Made by a program: the position numbers and the translations under genes
Source of the DNA: Thermococcus sp. 21S7
GTDB lineage: Archaea; Methanobacteriota_B; Thermococci; Thermococcales; Thermococcaceae
Direction: 5' to 3'
NCBI RefSeq assembly: GCF_012027615.1
Contig: NZ_SNUT01000008.1
Coordinates: 37,340-101,339 of the forward strand
DNA length: 64,000 bases
In this document: piece after piece, positions 52,108 to 62,333 of the stretch
Layout of the letters: the number at the start of each line of letters is the position of its first letter
How positions within the stretch are numbered: the first letter of the stretch is position 1
Notes under the pieces: generated by a model
Database searches by the model: none
Seen by the model: the letters and a program-made list of their open reading frames with translations, nothing else
Told to the model about the DNA's origin: nothing

Positions 52108-52665
52108 ATGTCCCTCATCGACCTTTTTATCGAGGCTGGGAACCTGAAAAAACTTCCCAGAACGGGCTGGCTCCTCAGAGGCGTTTCAAACCCGGAGAGC
52201 ATAGCCGACCACAGCTACCGCGTTGCCCTGATAACTCTTTTCCTGGCCGACGAGCTAAAAGCGAGAGGCGTTGAGATAGACGTTGAGCGGGCCCTCAAGA
52301 TAGCGGTTCTCCACGACCTCGCCGAGGCAAGGGTCACCGACATACCCCTGACGGCGCAGTACTACCTCGACAAGGGCAGGGCCGAGAAGAAGGCCGCGAT
52401 GGAGCTTTTCATAAAGACTCCAAACCCAAAGGAGTATTTCAGGCTCTGGCGAGAGTACGAAGAGGGACTTAGCTTGGAGGGCAGGCTCGTAAAGTTCGCC
52501 GACAAGCTGGAGATGCTGGTTCAGGCCCACGAGTACGAAAAGGCCGGCTTCAAAGACCTCGACGAGTTCTGGGGTGCGCTGGATTCCCTTAAGGAGAGCG
52601 AGTTCTACGAGCACTTCCGGGAGCTTGTTGAGGAGCTTGCGGAGATAAGGAGAACGGTTAAATAG
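52108..52665 (+). CDS. HD-domain phosphohydrolase, HDDC2/YfbR (5'-deoxynucleotidase) type
   Basis: A 185-residue metal-dependent hydrolase. The HD metal site is formed by ADHSYRVALIT (His), VLHDLAEARVTDI (His-Asp) and KFADKLEML (late Asp). GWLLRGVSNPESIADHS is the family lead. These enzymes dephosphorylate deoxynucleoside 5'-monophosphates. GGAGG lies 7 bases upstream of ATG 52108, and the ATG at 52102 is too close. It is coupled to the preceding small OB-like protein. Confidence 0.9.
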   Translation: MSLIDLFIEAGNLKKLPRTGWLLRGVSNPESIADHSYRVALITLFLADELKARGVEIDVERALKIAVLHDLAEARVTDIPLTAQYYLDKGRAEKKAAMELFIKTPNPKEYFRLWREYEEGLSLEGRLVKFADKLEMLVQAHEYEKAGFKDLDEFWGALDSLKESEFYEHFRELVEELAEIRRTVK

Positions 52666-52687
52666 TTGTAAGGCGATTAGTCTAATC

Positions 52688-54043
52688 ATGATGCAACAAT
52701 TCATCGATAGGAGGAGCGAACTTGAAGCCCTGGAAAGGGCTTTTAAGGGCGATAAAGCTGAGCTGATAGTGATTTACGGCAGGAGGAGAGTTGGGAAGAC
52801 TGCCCTCATCTTGAAAGCGGTGGAGGGGTTTCATCACCTCTACTTCCTGGCCGATGAGAGGAGTGAAAACGAAAATCTCGCCGAGTTCAGGAAAAAGGTT
52901 GCGGGGTTCTTGGGGGATGACCTCATTGCCCGCTCGAATCTTGGCTGGCTTGAGCTGTTTCAGCTCCTTGCGGAGCGGGGAGATGGTGTGGTCGTTATAG
53001 ACGAGCTCCCCTACCTCGTTGAGGCGAACCCAGCGTTTCATTCCCTGCTCCAGAAAGCATGGGATCTCCACCTCCAGAACTCGAAGATTAAGCTCGTCCT
53101 CATCGGTTCGTCCACTGGGATGATGGAAAGGCTCCTTGGGCACAGAAGTCCACTCTATGGTCGCAGAACCATGCAGCTCGACGTGACACCCCTAAGATAC
53201 TGGCACGTTCCGGAGTTTCTTCCCGCTTATTCCCCAGAGAATTGGATGAGGGTTTACGGCGTTGCCGATGGGATACCTCTGTACCTGAACCAGTTCGATG
53301 GAAACTCTTCCTTCTGGGAAAACGTTGAGAGGCTCTTCCTTCGGAAGGAAAGCCCGCTCTACACTGAGGCCGAATTCCTGCTGAGACAGGAATTCCGGGA
53401 ACCCGCGCGCTACTTCTCGATACTCAAAGCCATAGCCTTCGGAAAGACCAAGTTCGGCGACATCGTGAGCTTCACGGGCTTCGACAGGGGTACTGTCTCG
53501 CGCTACCTCGACAACCTCGCGAGGATTCGCGTGATCAGAAAGGTTTACCCTGCCTTTGAACCGGAGACGAGAAGGAACACGCGCTACGAGTTTGCCGACA
53601 ACTACTTCCGTTTCTGGTTCCGCTTCGTCTATCCGGACAGGGAAAGAATCGAACGGGAGTTTTACGGTGATGTTTTGGAGCGCGTCAGGCAGGATTTTGA
53701 CCACTACATGGGTCCAGTCTTTGAAAAGACTGCCTCGGATTTCCTGTGGAAAAAGTTTGCCTTTGAGAAGGGGGGTAGATGGTGGCGAAAGGGTGAGGAG
53801 ATCGACTTCGTCGGCCTGAAGGACGAAACCGCGTACTTCTTCGAGGTCAAATGGGGCGGCCTGAGTTGCCGGGAGGCAGCTGAGGTTCTCAAAAGACTCA
53901 AAAAGAAGGCAGGAAACGTAAAAACCGGAGTGGAAATGAATAGATTCGGCCTCGTTGCCAGGAGCGTTGAGGGCAGGGAGGAATTTGAGGAGGAAGGCTT
54001 CATCATCTTTGAGCTTGGCGATCTCTTTATGGGGGCCCGGTAA
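52688..54043 (+). CDS. Archaeal ATPase with C-terminal DUF234 nuclease-like domain
   Basis: A 451-residue protein of the large archaeal STAND/AAA-like ATPase group. FIDRRSELEALERAF leads into Walker A VIYGRRRVGKTALILK; Walker B is GVVVIDELPYLVEA and sensor LIGSSTGMMERLL. A winged helix (FGDIVSFTGFDRGTVSRYL) follows, then DUF234 with GEEIDFVGLKDETAYFFEVK, a PD-(D/E)xK-like nuclease pattern. These genes are numerous in Thermococcales and lack a firm function. No SD precedes the ATG at 52688/52691. Confidence 0.88.
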   Translation: MMQQFIDRRSELEALERAFKGDKAELIVIYGRRRVGKTALILKAVEGFHHLYFLADERSENENLAEFRKKVAGFLGDDLIARSNLGWLELFQLLAERGDGVVVIDELPYLVEANPAFHSLLQKAWDLHLQNSKIKLVLIGSSTGMMERLLGHRSPLYGRRTMQLDVTPLRYWHVPEFLPAYSPENWMRVYGVADGIPLYLNQFDGNSSFWENVERLFLRKESPLYTEAEFLLRQEFREPARYFSILKAIAFGKTKFGDIVSFTGFDRGTVSRYLDNLARIRVIRKVYPAFEPETRRNTRYEFADNYFRFWFRFVYPDRERIEREFYGDVLERVRQDFDHYMGPVFEKTASDFLWKKFAFEKGGRWWRKGEEIDFVGLKDETAYFFEVKWGGLSCREAAEVLKRLKKKAGNVKTGVEMNRFGLVARSVEGREEFEEEGFIIFELGDLFMGAR

Positions 54044-54108
54044 GGAGGGCCTTCCAATCCTTCAATCGACAGGACCACAGTCTTTCTTCATCCGGGGAAA
54101 ACAAAACC

Positions 54109-55217
<1,109 letters not shown>

Positions 55218-55252
55218 ATCTGTTCCCCTCCTTTTATTTATGTTTTCACCCC

Positions 55253-55819
55253 TCATGTTGACTCCAAACTGAACACCAGCGTTCTGTTCTCTGGCGGCTC
55301 CAAGGTCACGTACAGCTTCCCATCCTGGATGTTCATACGGGGCTCCTCAGGGGGATAGCAACCCCCACCAGGCCTGCATCCTGCCGTTTCCAGGTACTGC
55401 CACTCTACGGCCCCATTACCTTTAAACGCAACAACATGGTGCCTCTGAATATGGTACACGACGTCTATGTCCCTGTACAGGCCTTCTACCCCCACAATGC
55501 CGTCTGTTTCAACAAAGACCGCGTATATCCTACCACCGCGAAGCAGGCAGCTTCCTTCAGAGTACTTAACATTCATCCCAGTGTTCAGCTCAAAACTTGT
55601 ATTTTCCGTTTCAATCAGCATCACGCCCTCACGAACCTTAACGCGGCATTTGGGTTCACCTTCTAAGGAGAAGCTTTTCACCTCGTCCGGAAGCCTTCCT
55701 TCCTCCACCGGTTCCCCGTACCGGAGGTCATAGTAGAGCACTTTTGCATGTGTGAGAACTAGGGGAAAAGTTATAATAAATACAAATAGGGCAACGAAGA
55801 GCTTCAAAGCCTTTCTCAT
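55253..55819 (-). CDS. Secreted or membrane-anchored hypothetical protein, 188 aa
   Basis: The N-terminus (FVALFVFIITFPLVLTHAKV) is a signal peptide or anchor. The rest is beta-rich with cysteines (GEPKCRVKVREGVMLIE, TAGCRPGGGCYPPEEPR) that may form disulfides. A G-rich site (GGAAGGGGGG) precedes the ATG at 55819. The gene lies on the opposite strand between wtpA and wtpB, so it interrupts the usual wtpABC order. I know no family. Confidence 0.75.
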   Translation of the reverse strand: MRKALKLFVALFVFIITFPLVLTHAKVLYYDLRYGEPVEEGRLPDEVKSFSLEGEPKCRVKVREGVMLIETENTSFELNTGMNVKYSEGSCLLRGGRIYAVFVETDGIVGVEGLYRDIDVVYHIQRHHVVAFKGNGAVEWQYLETAGCRPGGGCYPPEEPRMNIQDGKLYVTLEPPENRTLVFSLEST

Positions 55820-56176
55820 GGATGAACCCCCCTTCCTTCAAGATAACAATTCGAATGTTTTAGCATTTCCCCACGCCGAGACTGTCTTTTTCACAATCAT
55901 AAACACTGCAAATAATTTTCCACTTAGCTTCATAGCCCATTACCGGATATGCTGTAGTTTAATATAAATGTTTCCATCTTGAAGTGAGCACCAGGCCTTC
56001 AATCCGGTGGATTCACACGCCCTTATGACACCTCACCACCGAGTGTTCCTGGGATTCATTCCTACGATGGCCCAAGAGAGTCGGCCCTGCCCTGCTCCCG
56101 GCTGGCCGAGTAGACCAGAGTTAAACATAATCATTAAACAATAACGTTTTTTAAATTAACCAAGATTTCAAGAGAG
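55820..56176. other. Intergenic region between the secreted protein and wtpB
   Basis: The left part (55820-55980) is AT-rich and holds a TATA-like TTTATATT on the minus strand near 55967-55974, probably for the leftward gene. The part from about 55983 to 56115 is much GC-richer, with no frame worth calling. It has short inverted repeats (CGGTGG/CCACCG, CGGCC/GGCCG). It could be a structured RNA or a transposon scrap. The right part contains the TTTTTTAAATT promoter of wtpB. Confidence 0.4.
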
Positions 56177-56923
56177 ATGAAGCGCGACTACACCCTCTAC
56201 TTTTTCGCGGCAATGGGGAGCTTCCTCATCGTCTATATAGCCCTTCCGTTAGTGGTTATCTTCGCCAAACAGCTCTCGGACTTCGACATGCTACTCAGGG
56301 CCCTTCACGACGCCTACGTTATCGAAGCCCTCAGGAACTCCCTCCTTACAGCGACGGCGACAGCTCTCATAGCTCTCCTCTTCGGCGTCCCCCTCGGCTA
56401 CGTTCTCGCGAGAAAAGAGTTTCCAGGGAAAAGCCTCGTCCAGGCCCTGGTTGATGTTCCCATCGTCATTCCGCACTCAGTCGTTGGAATAATGCTCCTC
56501 GTTACCTTTTCGAGCGCAATCCTCGACAGCTACACTGGGATAATAGCCGCGATGCTCTTCGTCTCCGCACCGTTCGCGATAAACGCCGCGCGCGATGGTT
56601 TTCTGGCGGTTGACGAGGGGCTGGAGCACGTTGCCAGAACCCTCGGTGCCTCACGCCTGAGGGCGTTCTTCTCCGTGGCACTCCCGATGGCGTTTCCGGC
56701 CATAGCGAGCGGGGCCATAATGACGTGGGCCCGCGCTATAAGCGAGGTGGGTGCGATACTCATCGTCGCGTACTACCCGAAGACGGCCCAGGTTCTCGTC
56801 ATGGAGTACTTCAACAACTACGGCCTGAGGGCATCGAGACCGATTTCCGTTATCCTCATCGTGATGAGCCTCACCGTTTTCGTTATCCTGCGCTGGCTCG
56901 TGGGGAGGAAGGCCAATGCTTGA
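56177..56923 (+). CDS. wtpB: Tungstate/molybdate ABC transporter permease WtpB
   Basis: A 248-residue ModB/WtpB-type permease. Six transmembrane helices can be drawn. The EAA-like coupling loop is [20 protein letters not shown] followed by [27 protein letters not shown] is typical of ModB-like permeases. GAGAG precedes the ATG. It overlaps wtpC by 8 bases. Function assigned from the neighbouring wtpA and wtpC. Confidence 0.93.
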   Translation: MKRDYTLYFFAAMGSFLIVYIALPLVVIFAKQLSDFDMLLRALHDAYVIEALRNSLLTATATALIALLFGVPLGYVLARKEFPGKSLVQALVDVPIVIPHSVVGIMLLVTFSSAILDSYTGIIAAMLFVSAPFAINAARDGFLAVDEGLEHVARTLGASRLRAFFSVALPMAFPAIASGAIMTWARAISEVGAILIVAYYPKTAQVLVMEYFNNYGLRASRPISVILIVMSLTVFVILRWLVGRKANA

Positions 56924-57950
56924 GGTAAAGTCCGTTTCCAAGGACTGGAAGGAGTTCCGGCTGAGGGAGATAAGCTTTGAGGTGAGCGAGGGAGAGCACT
57001 TCATAATCCTCGGCCCGAGCGGGGCCGGGAAGACGGTGCTCCTTGAGATAATAGCGGGCATAATCGAACCCGACGCCGGGAGGGTCTTTCTCAACGGTGA
57101 GGACATAACCAACTGGCCGCCGGAGAGGCGCGGCCTCGCCTACATCCCCCAGAACTACGCCCTCTTTCCCCACATGAGCGTCTTCGATAACATAGCCTTC
57201 GGGCTTAAGCTCCGTAGGGTTCCGAGGGCGGAAATCGAGAGGAAAGTTAAGGAAATAGCTGAGGTTCTGGGCATAGCCCACCTCCTCCACAGAAAGCCAA
57301 AAACCCTGAGCGGCGGTGAGAGCCAGCGCGTGGCCATAGCCAGGGCCCTCGTTGTGGAGCCCGAGCTTCTGCTCATGGACGAGCCCTTCGCGAACCTCGA
57401 CGTCCAAACCAGGGCGAGGCTTCTGGGCGAAATGAAGCGCTGGAAGCGAGAGCTCGGCTTTACCGCGCTGCACGTTACCCACTCCTTCGAGGAGGCGGTG
57501 AGCCTGGGCGACAGGGTGGGGGTCATGCTCAACGGGAGGCTCGTCCAGACCGGCTCCGTTAGGGACGTCTTTTCGAGACCGTCTAGTGAAGAAGTCGCGC
57601 GGTTCCTCGGCTTCGAGAACATCATAGAGGGCACCGCGGAGGGAAGGGTTCTGAGGAGCAACGGCGTCGAGATAGAGCTTCCGGCAGAGGCGAGGGGAAG
57701 GGTTCGCGTTGGCCTGAGGCCCGAGGACATAATCCTCTCGTTAGGGCCAATTAGAACGTCCGCGAGGAACGAGTTTAAAGCCCTGGTCGAGTCGGTTGAA
57801 GAACTCGGCCCACTCGTCAGGGTTCATCTGAGAATCGGCGGCCTGCATCTGAGAGCGTTCATAACCCGCTCCTCGATGCTGGAGATGGGAATAATGAAGG
57901 GACGGGAGGTCTACGTCAGCTTCAAGGCGAGCGCGTTGCACGTGTTCTGA
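56916..57950 (+). CDS. wtpC: Tungstate/molybdate ABC transporter ATPase WtpC
   Basis: A 344-residue ATPase. Walker A is [17 protein letters not shown], signature [15 protein letters not shown], Walker [13 protein letters not shown], and switch [10 protein letters not shown]. The C-terminal part (about 230-344) is a TOBE regulatory domain ([12 protein letters not shown]), which in ModC/WtpC-type proteins can bind the oxyanion and inhibit transport. It overlaps wtpB by 8 bases, and its 3' end overlaps the convergent trmO gene by 29 bases. Confidence 0.94.
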   Translation: MLEVKSVSKDWKEFRLREISFEVSEGEHFIILGPSGAGKTVLLEIIAGIIEPDAGRVFLNGEDITNWPPERRGLAYIPQNYALFPHMSVFDNIAFGLKLRRVPRAEIERKVKEIAEVLGIAHLLHRKPKTLSGGESQRVAIARALVVEPELLLMDEPFANLDVQTRARLLGEMKRWKRELGFTALHVTHSFEEAVSLGDRVGVMLNGRLVQTGSVRDVFSRPSSEEVARFLGFENIIEGTAEGRVLRSNGVEIELPAEARGRVRVGLRPEDIILSLGPIRTSARNEFKALVESVEELGPLVRVHLRIGGLHLRAFITRSSMLEMGIMKGREVYVSFKASALHVF

Positions 57951-58590
57951 GGTTTCCCCTTAGCCTGTCCTTTATCTCCACGGGCAGGTTCTCGTATATT
58001 TCCTCCAGGGCGTTGATCAGCTCGACCAGTTCCCTCGCTGTCAGGGCCTCCGTCCTCGGTCCCAGCTCAAGAACCAGCGCCTCGTACTCCTCGGGCGAGA
58101 CCTCTTCCAGCTCATCGAGGTGCTCGCTTTTCCGGGGTATCAGGTTGACCTCTCCAACCTGCCTTGATGCAGGTATGTCAAGCTCCTCCTCTGGAATCGG
58201 GGTCTCCCTCGGGCAGTCCAGCCTCTCCACGAGTATCTTTATATCCACGACCGGGGTTCCGTCCATCGCGTCTATCCAGTCGATGTAGAGCCTGTTTCCC
58301 TCGATGCGGTTTATCCTGACGGCATAGATGGCCAGCGGGTTTGGTCTGACCGGTGAGCGCGTGGCGAAAACTCCCCTGAGCGGGTTCTCCGGGTTGTTGT
58401 AGGGATGAACCTTCAGGACGCTCCTTCTCTCCGGTTTATCGCTGGCGTGGAACCAGAGGATCAGCTTTATCCAGTCCCCCTCGTTGAGACCGTGGAGGGC
58501 ATCGCTGAACCCCGGAAGGATTTCGATGAAGGTCTCTCCGTCCTTTCTCACGTAGCCGACGGGAACGAGTTTGAAGGGTTCGAAGTTCAT
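57922..58590 (-). CDS. trmO: tRNA m6t6A37 methyltransferase TrmO (TsaA family)
   Basis: A 222-residue protein. The family core is [57 protein letters not shown] and [12 protein letters not shown]. It adds a methyl group to t6A37 of tRNA with SAM. The ATG at 58590 has GGGTGG 5 bases upstream. A C-terminal helical extension (about 155-222) is not part of the minimal domain. It overlaps wtpC at the 3' end. Confidence 0.9.
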   Translation of the reverse strand: MNFEPFKLVPVGYVRKDGETFIEILPGFSDALHGLNEGDWIKLILWFHASDKPERRSVLKVHPYNNPENPLRGVFATRSPVRPNPLAIYAVRINRIEGNRLYIDWIDAMDGTPVVDIKILVERLDCPRETPIPEEELDIPASRQVGEVNLIPRKSEHLDELEEVSPEEYEALVLELGPRTEALTARELVELINALEEIYENLPVEIKDRLRGNLRTRATRSP

Positions 58591-58618
58591 GGCCACCACC
58601 CGAAAAGAAAAAAAGGAC

Positions 58619-59884
58619 TTAGGTGCCGTGCTCCCAGCTCTCCAGGTATTTCCTCTGCTCCTCGGTGAGCTCCTCGATTTTTATCCCCATCGAGGCGAGC
58701 TTTATCCTCGCCACCATCTCGTCTATCTCCCTAGGGAGCACGTAGACCCTCGGCTCAAGCCTCTCGTGGTTGTTCAATATGTACTCGGCCGCCTTCGCCT
58801 GCAGGGCGAAGCTCATGTCCATAATCTCCGCTGGGTGGCCGTCAGCGGCGGCTAAGTTAACCAGCCTGCCTTCAGCGAGAAGGTAGAGCCTCCTTCCGTC
58901 CGCCATCCTGTACTCGGTTATGTTGGGCCTCGGCTCGCTTATCTCGACCGCCAGGCTCTCAAGGTCGGGTTTGCTTATCTCCACGTCAAAGTGGCCGGCG
59001 TTGGCGAGGATTACCCCATCCTTCATTACCTCGAAGTGTTCCTTCCTTATGCAGTTGATGTCGCCCGTCGAGGTGACGAAGATGTCGCCCACCTTCGCCG
59101 CTTCCGTCATGTCCATGACGAGGAATCCGTCCATCCTCGCCTCCAACGCCCTAATCGGGTCAACCTCCACCACTATCACCGTCGCTCCGAGTCCCCTCGC
59201 GCGCATGGCTATGCCCCTGCCGCACCAGCCGTAGCCGACAACGACGACGTTCTTACCCGCTATCAGCAGGTTGGTGGTTCTCAGGATTCCGTCCCACGTT
59301 GACTGGCCGGTGCCGTAGCGGTTGTCGAAGAGATATTTGGTATAGCTGTCGTTCACGGCTATGATTGGGAACCTCAGAACTCCGTCCTTCTCCATGGCAC
59401 GGAGCCTTATTACTCCGGTCGTCGTCTCCTCGCTCGCACCCCAGAGCTCGTCTATCAGCTCTGTTCTCTCCTTCAGCACCGTCGAGACCATGTCCGCACC
59501 GTCGTCTATGATTATGTTCGGTTCTATGTCGAGCGCCTTGTGCATGAACTCGTAGTACTGCTCCCTGTCCTCCCCGCGGATCGCGTAGACCTTGACCCTC
59601 GCCTTTGCCAGAGCGGCGACAACGTCGTCCTGTGTCGAGAGCGGGTTGCTCGCCGCCGCTGAAACCTCCGCACCAGCAGCCTTGAGCGTGAGGAGCAGGA
59701 AAGCGGTCTTCATCTCAAGGTGCAGCGTCGTCGCGATTCTGACCCCTTTGAAGGGCTTTTTTTCCTCGAAGTCCCTCCTTATCGTCTGGAGAACCGGCAT
59801 AAAGCGCGAGACCCAGTCTATCTTCTTCTCCCCGCTGGGGGCCAGGTTGATGTCCTTAACGCAGTAGTCCCTCGTGCAGTTCAT
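58619..59884 (-). CDS. ahcY: Adenosylhomocysteinase (S-adenosylhomocysteine hydrolase)
   Basis: The enzyme splits S-adenosylhomocysteine to adenosine and homocysteine and so relieves product inhibition of the many methyltransferases. It is 421 residues, starting [18 protein letters not shown] as in Pyrococcus. NAD is bound by [20 protein letters not shown]; catalytic and substrate residues lie in [13 protein letters not shown], and [19 protein letters not shown]. The ATG at 59884 is 6 bases after GGTG; earlier ATGs at 59887 and 59890 are too close. The C-terminal tail is short, ending in AGACC-like helix [10 protein letters not shown]. Confidence 0.95.
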   Translation of the reverse strand: MNCTRDYCVKDINLAPSGEKKIDWVSRFMPVLQTIRRDFEEKKPFKGVRIATTLHLEMKTAFLLLTLKAAGAEVSAAASNPLSTQDDVVAALAKARVKVYAIRGEDREQYYEFMHKALDIEPNIIIDDGADMVSTVLKERTELIDELWGASEETTTGVIRLRAMEKDGVLRFPIIAVNDSYTKYLFDNRYGTGQSTWDGILRTTNLLIAGKNVVVVGYGWCGRGIAMRARGLGATVIVVEVDPIRALEARMDGFLVMDMTEAAKVGDIFVTSTGDINCIRKEHFEVMKDGVILANAGHFDVEISKPDLESLAVEISEPRPNITEYRMADGRRLYLLAEGRLVNLAAADGHPAEIMDMSFALQAKAAEYILNNHERLEPRVYVLPREIDEMVARIKLASMGIKIEELTEEQRKYLESWEHGT

Positions 59885-59937
59885 CATCATCACCGCAGGG
59901 TTTTTAATCTGGAGGGTTAAAAAGGATTGGTGTCGCT

Positions 59938-60507
59938 ATGATAATCGACCTCTCCCTCCCCATCTCGGAGAACACCCCGGTTTACCCGGACGACCCGCCC
60001 GTGAGTGTGAAGCTCTGGGCCGTCATCGACAGGGACGGCTACTACATGAACGTTCTGAAGATGGGGGAGCATTCAGGCACCCACGTTGACGCGCCGGCGC
60101 ACTTCGTGCCCGGGGGTAAGACCATCGACGAGATGCCGCTTGAGAAGTTCATCGGTGAGGGCATAGTTCTGGACGTCAGGGATGGGGATGGGCCGGTAAG
60201 ACTCGACGAGATTCCCGACGGCGGCTACTTTGGAAAGATGGTGCTTTTCCTGACGGGCGGCAGAGAGCTCTCCCCGGAGGTGGCGCTGTTTCTGGTGGCG
60301 GAGGGTGCAAGGGCCGTCGGGACTGATGCCATGAGCATCGGCGACGACGCCGTTCACAAGATACTCCTGAGTGCAGAGGTGCCTGTGTTTGAGAACCTGG
60401 CCAATCTGGAACTCCTCATCGGGCTGGAATTCACCTTTGCAGCGTTTCCCCTGAGAATAGAGGGCGGCTCGGGAAGCCCCGTCAGGGCGGTAGCCTTTGT
60501 GGAGTGA
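59938..60507 (+). CDS. Cyclase-family metal hydrolase (kynurenine formamidase-like)
   Basis: A 189-residue protein with the cyclase-family metal motif HSGTHVDAPAHFVPGG. The start is IDLSLPISENTPVYPDDPP, and VGTDAMSIGDDAVHKILL forms the later active-site part. Family members include arylformamidase and isatin hydrolase. Archaeal versions have unknown substrates. It is divergent from ahcY with a gap of 53 bases that contains TATA-like TTTTTAATC and GTTAAAAAG elements. Confidence 0.88.
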   Translation: MIIDLSLPISENTPVYPDDPPVSVKLWAVIDRDGYYMNVLKMGEHSGTHVDAPAHFVPGGKTIDEMPLEKFIGEGIVLDVRDGDGPVRLDEIPDGGYFGKMVLFLTGGRELSPEVALFLVAEGARAVGTDAMSIGDDAVHKILLSAEVPVFENLANLELLIGLEFTFAAFPLRIEGGSGSPVRAVAFVE

Positions 60508-60746
60508 AATGCACACTTATTTCGCTTGTTTCGCTTGATGCAGAATTATTGTTCCCTTATTCGTATATTCGTGCCAGCTTAATCTAGATTAAACAGAGTT
60601 AAACGTTGTGAAACCTTTGTTAACAGTTAAAAGATAAACCTCGGTTCTCAAGACTTTTTTCTAAACAATCGCCAACGTACGTGGACGATTTCGTTAAAAA
60701 AGCTTAAATAAGCCTTTTTTCATAAAGACAAGCGAGGTGAAGAGCT
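60508..60746 (+). promoter_or_regulatory. AT-rich upstream region of the CWB2 surface-protein gene
   Basis: No gene is seen in this 239-base stretch. It is strongly AT-rich. The probable promoter is at about 60,695-60,725: AAAAAAGCTTAAATAAGCC followed by TTTTTT, a near-palindrome around a TATA-like CTTAAATA (about 60,702-60,709). GAGGTG precedes the ATG at 60747. T/A runs near 60,650 may stop incoming transcription. Confidence 0.45.
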
Positions 60747-61907
60747 ATGATTGGGAAGAAACTGGCGGCAATCCTGTTTGGGCTGCTGATGTTGGGAATG
60801 CCGCTGACAGTTGGAAGCGTCAGTGCGGCGGAAGGGAGCGTTACAGTGATACTGGTCAGCGACAACGCGGCCGACAAGGCAATCGCCGAGTACTTGGCCA
60901 ATGAAACCGGAGCCGTGATAGTCACGACAACGTGGGGCGTCTACGATCCGAACGTTACGGCGGAGATTATGAGCTACGCCCCGGACGAGGTGATAATAAT
61001 CGGCGGCCCTGACGCGGTGGTCGATGAATACGTTGCGGACTTGGAGGAACTCAACATCAACGTCGAACGCTGGGGCGGCCAGAACAGGTACGAGACCAAC
61101 CTCATGGTCATGGAACAGGCGAGGGTAAAGTTCCAGCTCCAGTTCAACGGGAGCGTCATAGCCCCCGGGAACGACAGCCTGGCCATTCAGAACGCCCTTC
61201 AGCTCGCGGTTCAGAACGGGGCGGTGATTGTCTACGTTAACAAGAGCACCAACGTCACGGGAGTCATGGAGCGGTTCCAGGTGAAAACGGCCACTGTGGT
61301 CAAGACGCAGGCATCTGAGAGGGTCATGGAGCACGTTAAGGAGCAGCTCCGCGAGTGCAACTGTACCGCCATGGAGGTTCAGGCCAACGTCACCAAGGAG
61401 ACGGTTCTTCAGCTGATGGTTCAAGTTCAGGAGAGGCTCAAAACTATCGAGAGGATGGCAAACGAAACCAACTCCACCCAGCTCATGCAGCAGGTTAGGG
61501 TCATGGAGATGACGATGGAGAAGGCCAACCAGGCGCTTCAGGCCGGAAACTATGCCGAGGCGTACCGGTTGATGCTCGGACTCCAGGTTCGGACGGAGTT
61601 TGGCCTCAAGACGGCTAACGGTGAGATAAAGGCGATGATGGAGAGGGGCGAAAAAGTTGCCCTGGAGCATGAGATGGCAAAACTGGAAGCCCAGATAAGC
61701 GTCATGGAGAGGGCGGGAATAGACGTGGGCTCAATCAACACTCTGATGGAGGGGCTCAAGGTTGCGGTTCAGAACGGACAGTACGATGAGGCCAAGGAAC
61801 TCATGAACCAGATAAAGGCCATGATAAAGGATGCCTATCGGAAAGGGAGGCAGGACATTAAGGACAGTGCCCAAAAAACCCACGGAATGGGTTCCTCGCG
61901 GCCGTGA
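60747..61907 (+). CDS. Secreted protein with a cell-wall-binding repeat 2 (CWB2)-like domain
   Basis: A 386-residue protein with a cleavable signal peptide (MIGKKLAAILFGLLMLGMPL, cleavage likely after VSA near residue 27). Residues about 30-130 resemble the CWB2 repeat: VTVILVSDNAADKAIAEYLA, APDEVIIIGGPDAVVDEYVA and NRYETNLMVMEQA. The remainder (about 200-370) is helical and glutamine/glutamate-rich. There are several N-x-S/T sites. It has no membrane anchor at the C-terminus. It could associate with the S-layer or polysaccharide. Function is unknown. Confidence 0.8.
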   Translation: MIGKKLAAILFGLLMLGMPLTVGSVSAAEGSVTVILVSDNAADKAIAEYLANETGAVIVTTTWGVYDPNVTAEIMSYAPDEVIIIGGPDAVVDEYVADLEELNINVERWGGQNRYETNLMVMEQARVKFQLQFNGSVIAPGNDSLAIQNALQLAVQNGAVIVYVNKSTNVTGVMERFQVKTATVVKTQASERVMEHVKEQLRECNCTAMEVQANVTKETVLQLMVQVQERLKTIERMANETNSTQLMQQVRVMEMTMEKANQALQAGNYAEAYRLMLGLQVRTEFGLKTANGEIKAMMERGEKVALEHEMAKLEAQISVMERAGIDVGSINTLMEGLKVAVQNGQYDEAKELMNQIKAMIKDAYRKGRQDIKDSAQKTHGMGSSRP

Positions 61908-61954
61908 ATAAGCTAACACACGTTGAGCACCACCAAAGGGTATGGGATGTAAAA

Positions 61955-62329
61955 TCAGCGGCTTGAATCAGCCTCTTTTTGCCGCTCCCTTCTCCTTTTC
62001 TTCTGCTCCCTGATGTACGGGTACCTCATGATGTGGCCGCAGTTGAGGCACTTGATGACAACGTGACCGTTCCTGAGCCTCACCCTGGCGTTGACGCCCG
62101 GAACGAGGAAGGAATGACAGCGCTTGCAGTAGCGGCGCTTCCACTTTCTCGGCATCCGGATTCTGGCCTTCTGCTGAACCGCGAGGGCTATCTCCACGTA
62201 GCGGTTGGCCAGCTCCGGCTCGTAGGGGAAGACCCTCTCAGCGAGTGTGAAAAGGGTCTCAATCCTCTCGCGGGCGATTCTGCGCTTTTCCCTCTGCTCC
62301 CTCTGGCGGATGAACTTTTTCTTGCTCAT
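61955..62329 (-). CDS. rnp4: Ribonuclease P protein component 4
   Basis: A 124-residue archaeal Rpp21/Rpr2 homologue and subunit of the tRNA 5'-processing enzyme. It has a basic helical N-terminus (MSKKKFIRQREQREKRRIAR) and a zinc ribbon with YCKRCHSFLVPG and IKCLNCGHIMRYPY. The tail is basic. It lies 4 bases downstream of the stop of the MCM-like gene and probably shares its mRNA. Confidence 0.94.
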   Translation of the reverse strand: MSKKKFIRQREQREKRRIARERIETLFTLAERVFPYEPELANRYVEIALAVQQKARIRMPRKWKRRYCKRCHSFLVPGVNARVRLRNGHVVIKCLNCGHIMRYPYIREQKKRRRERQKEADSSR

Positions 62330-62333
62330 GGTA

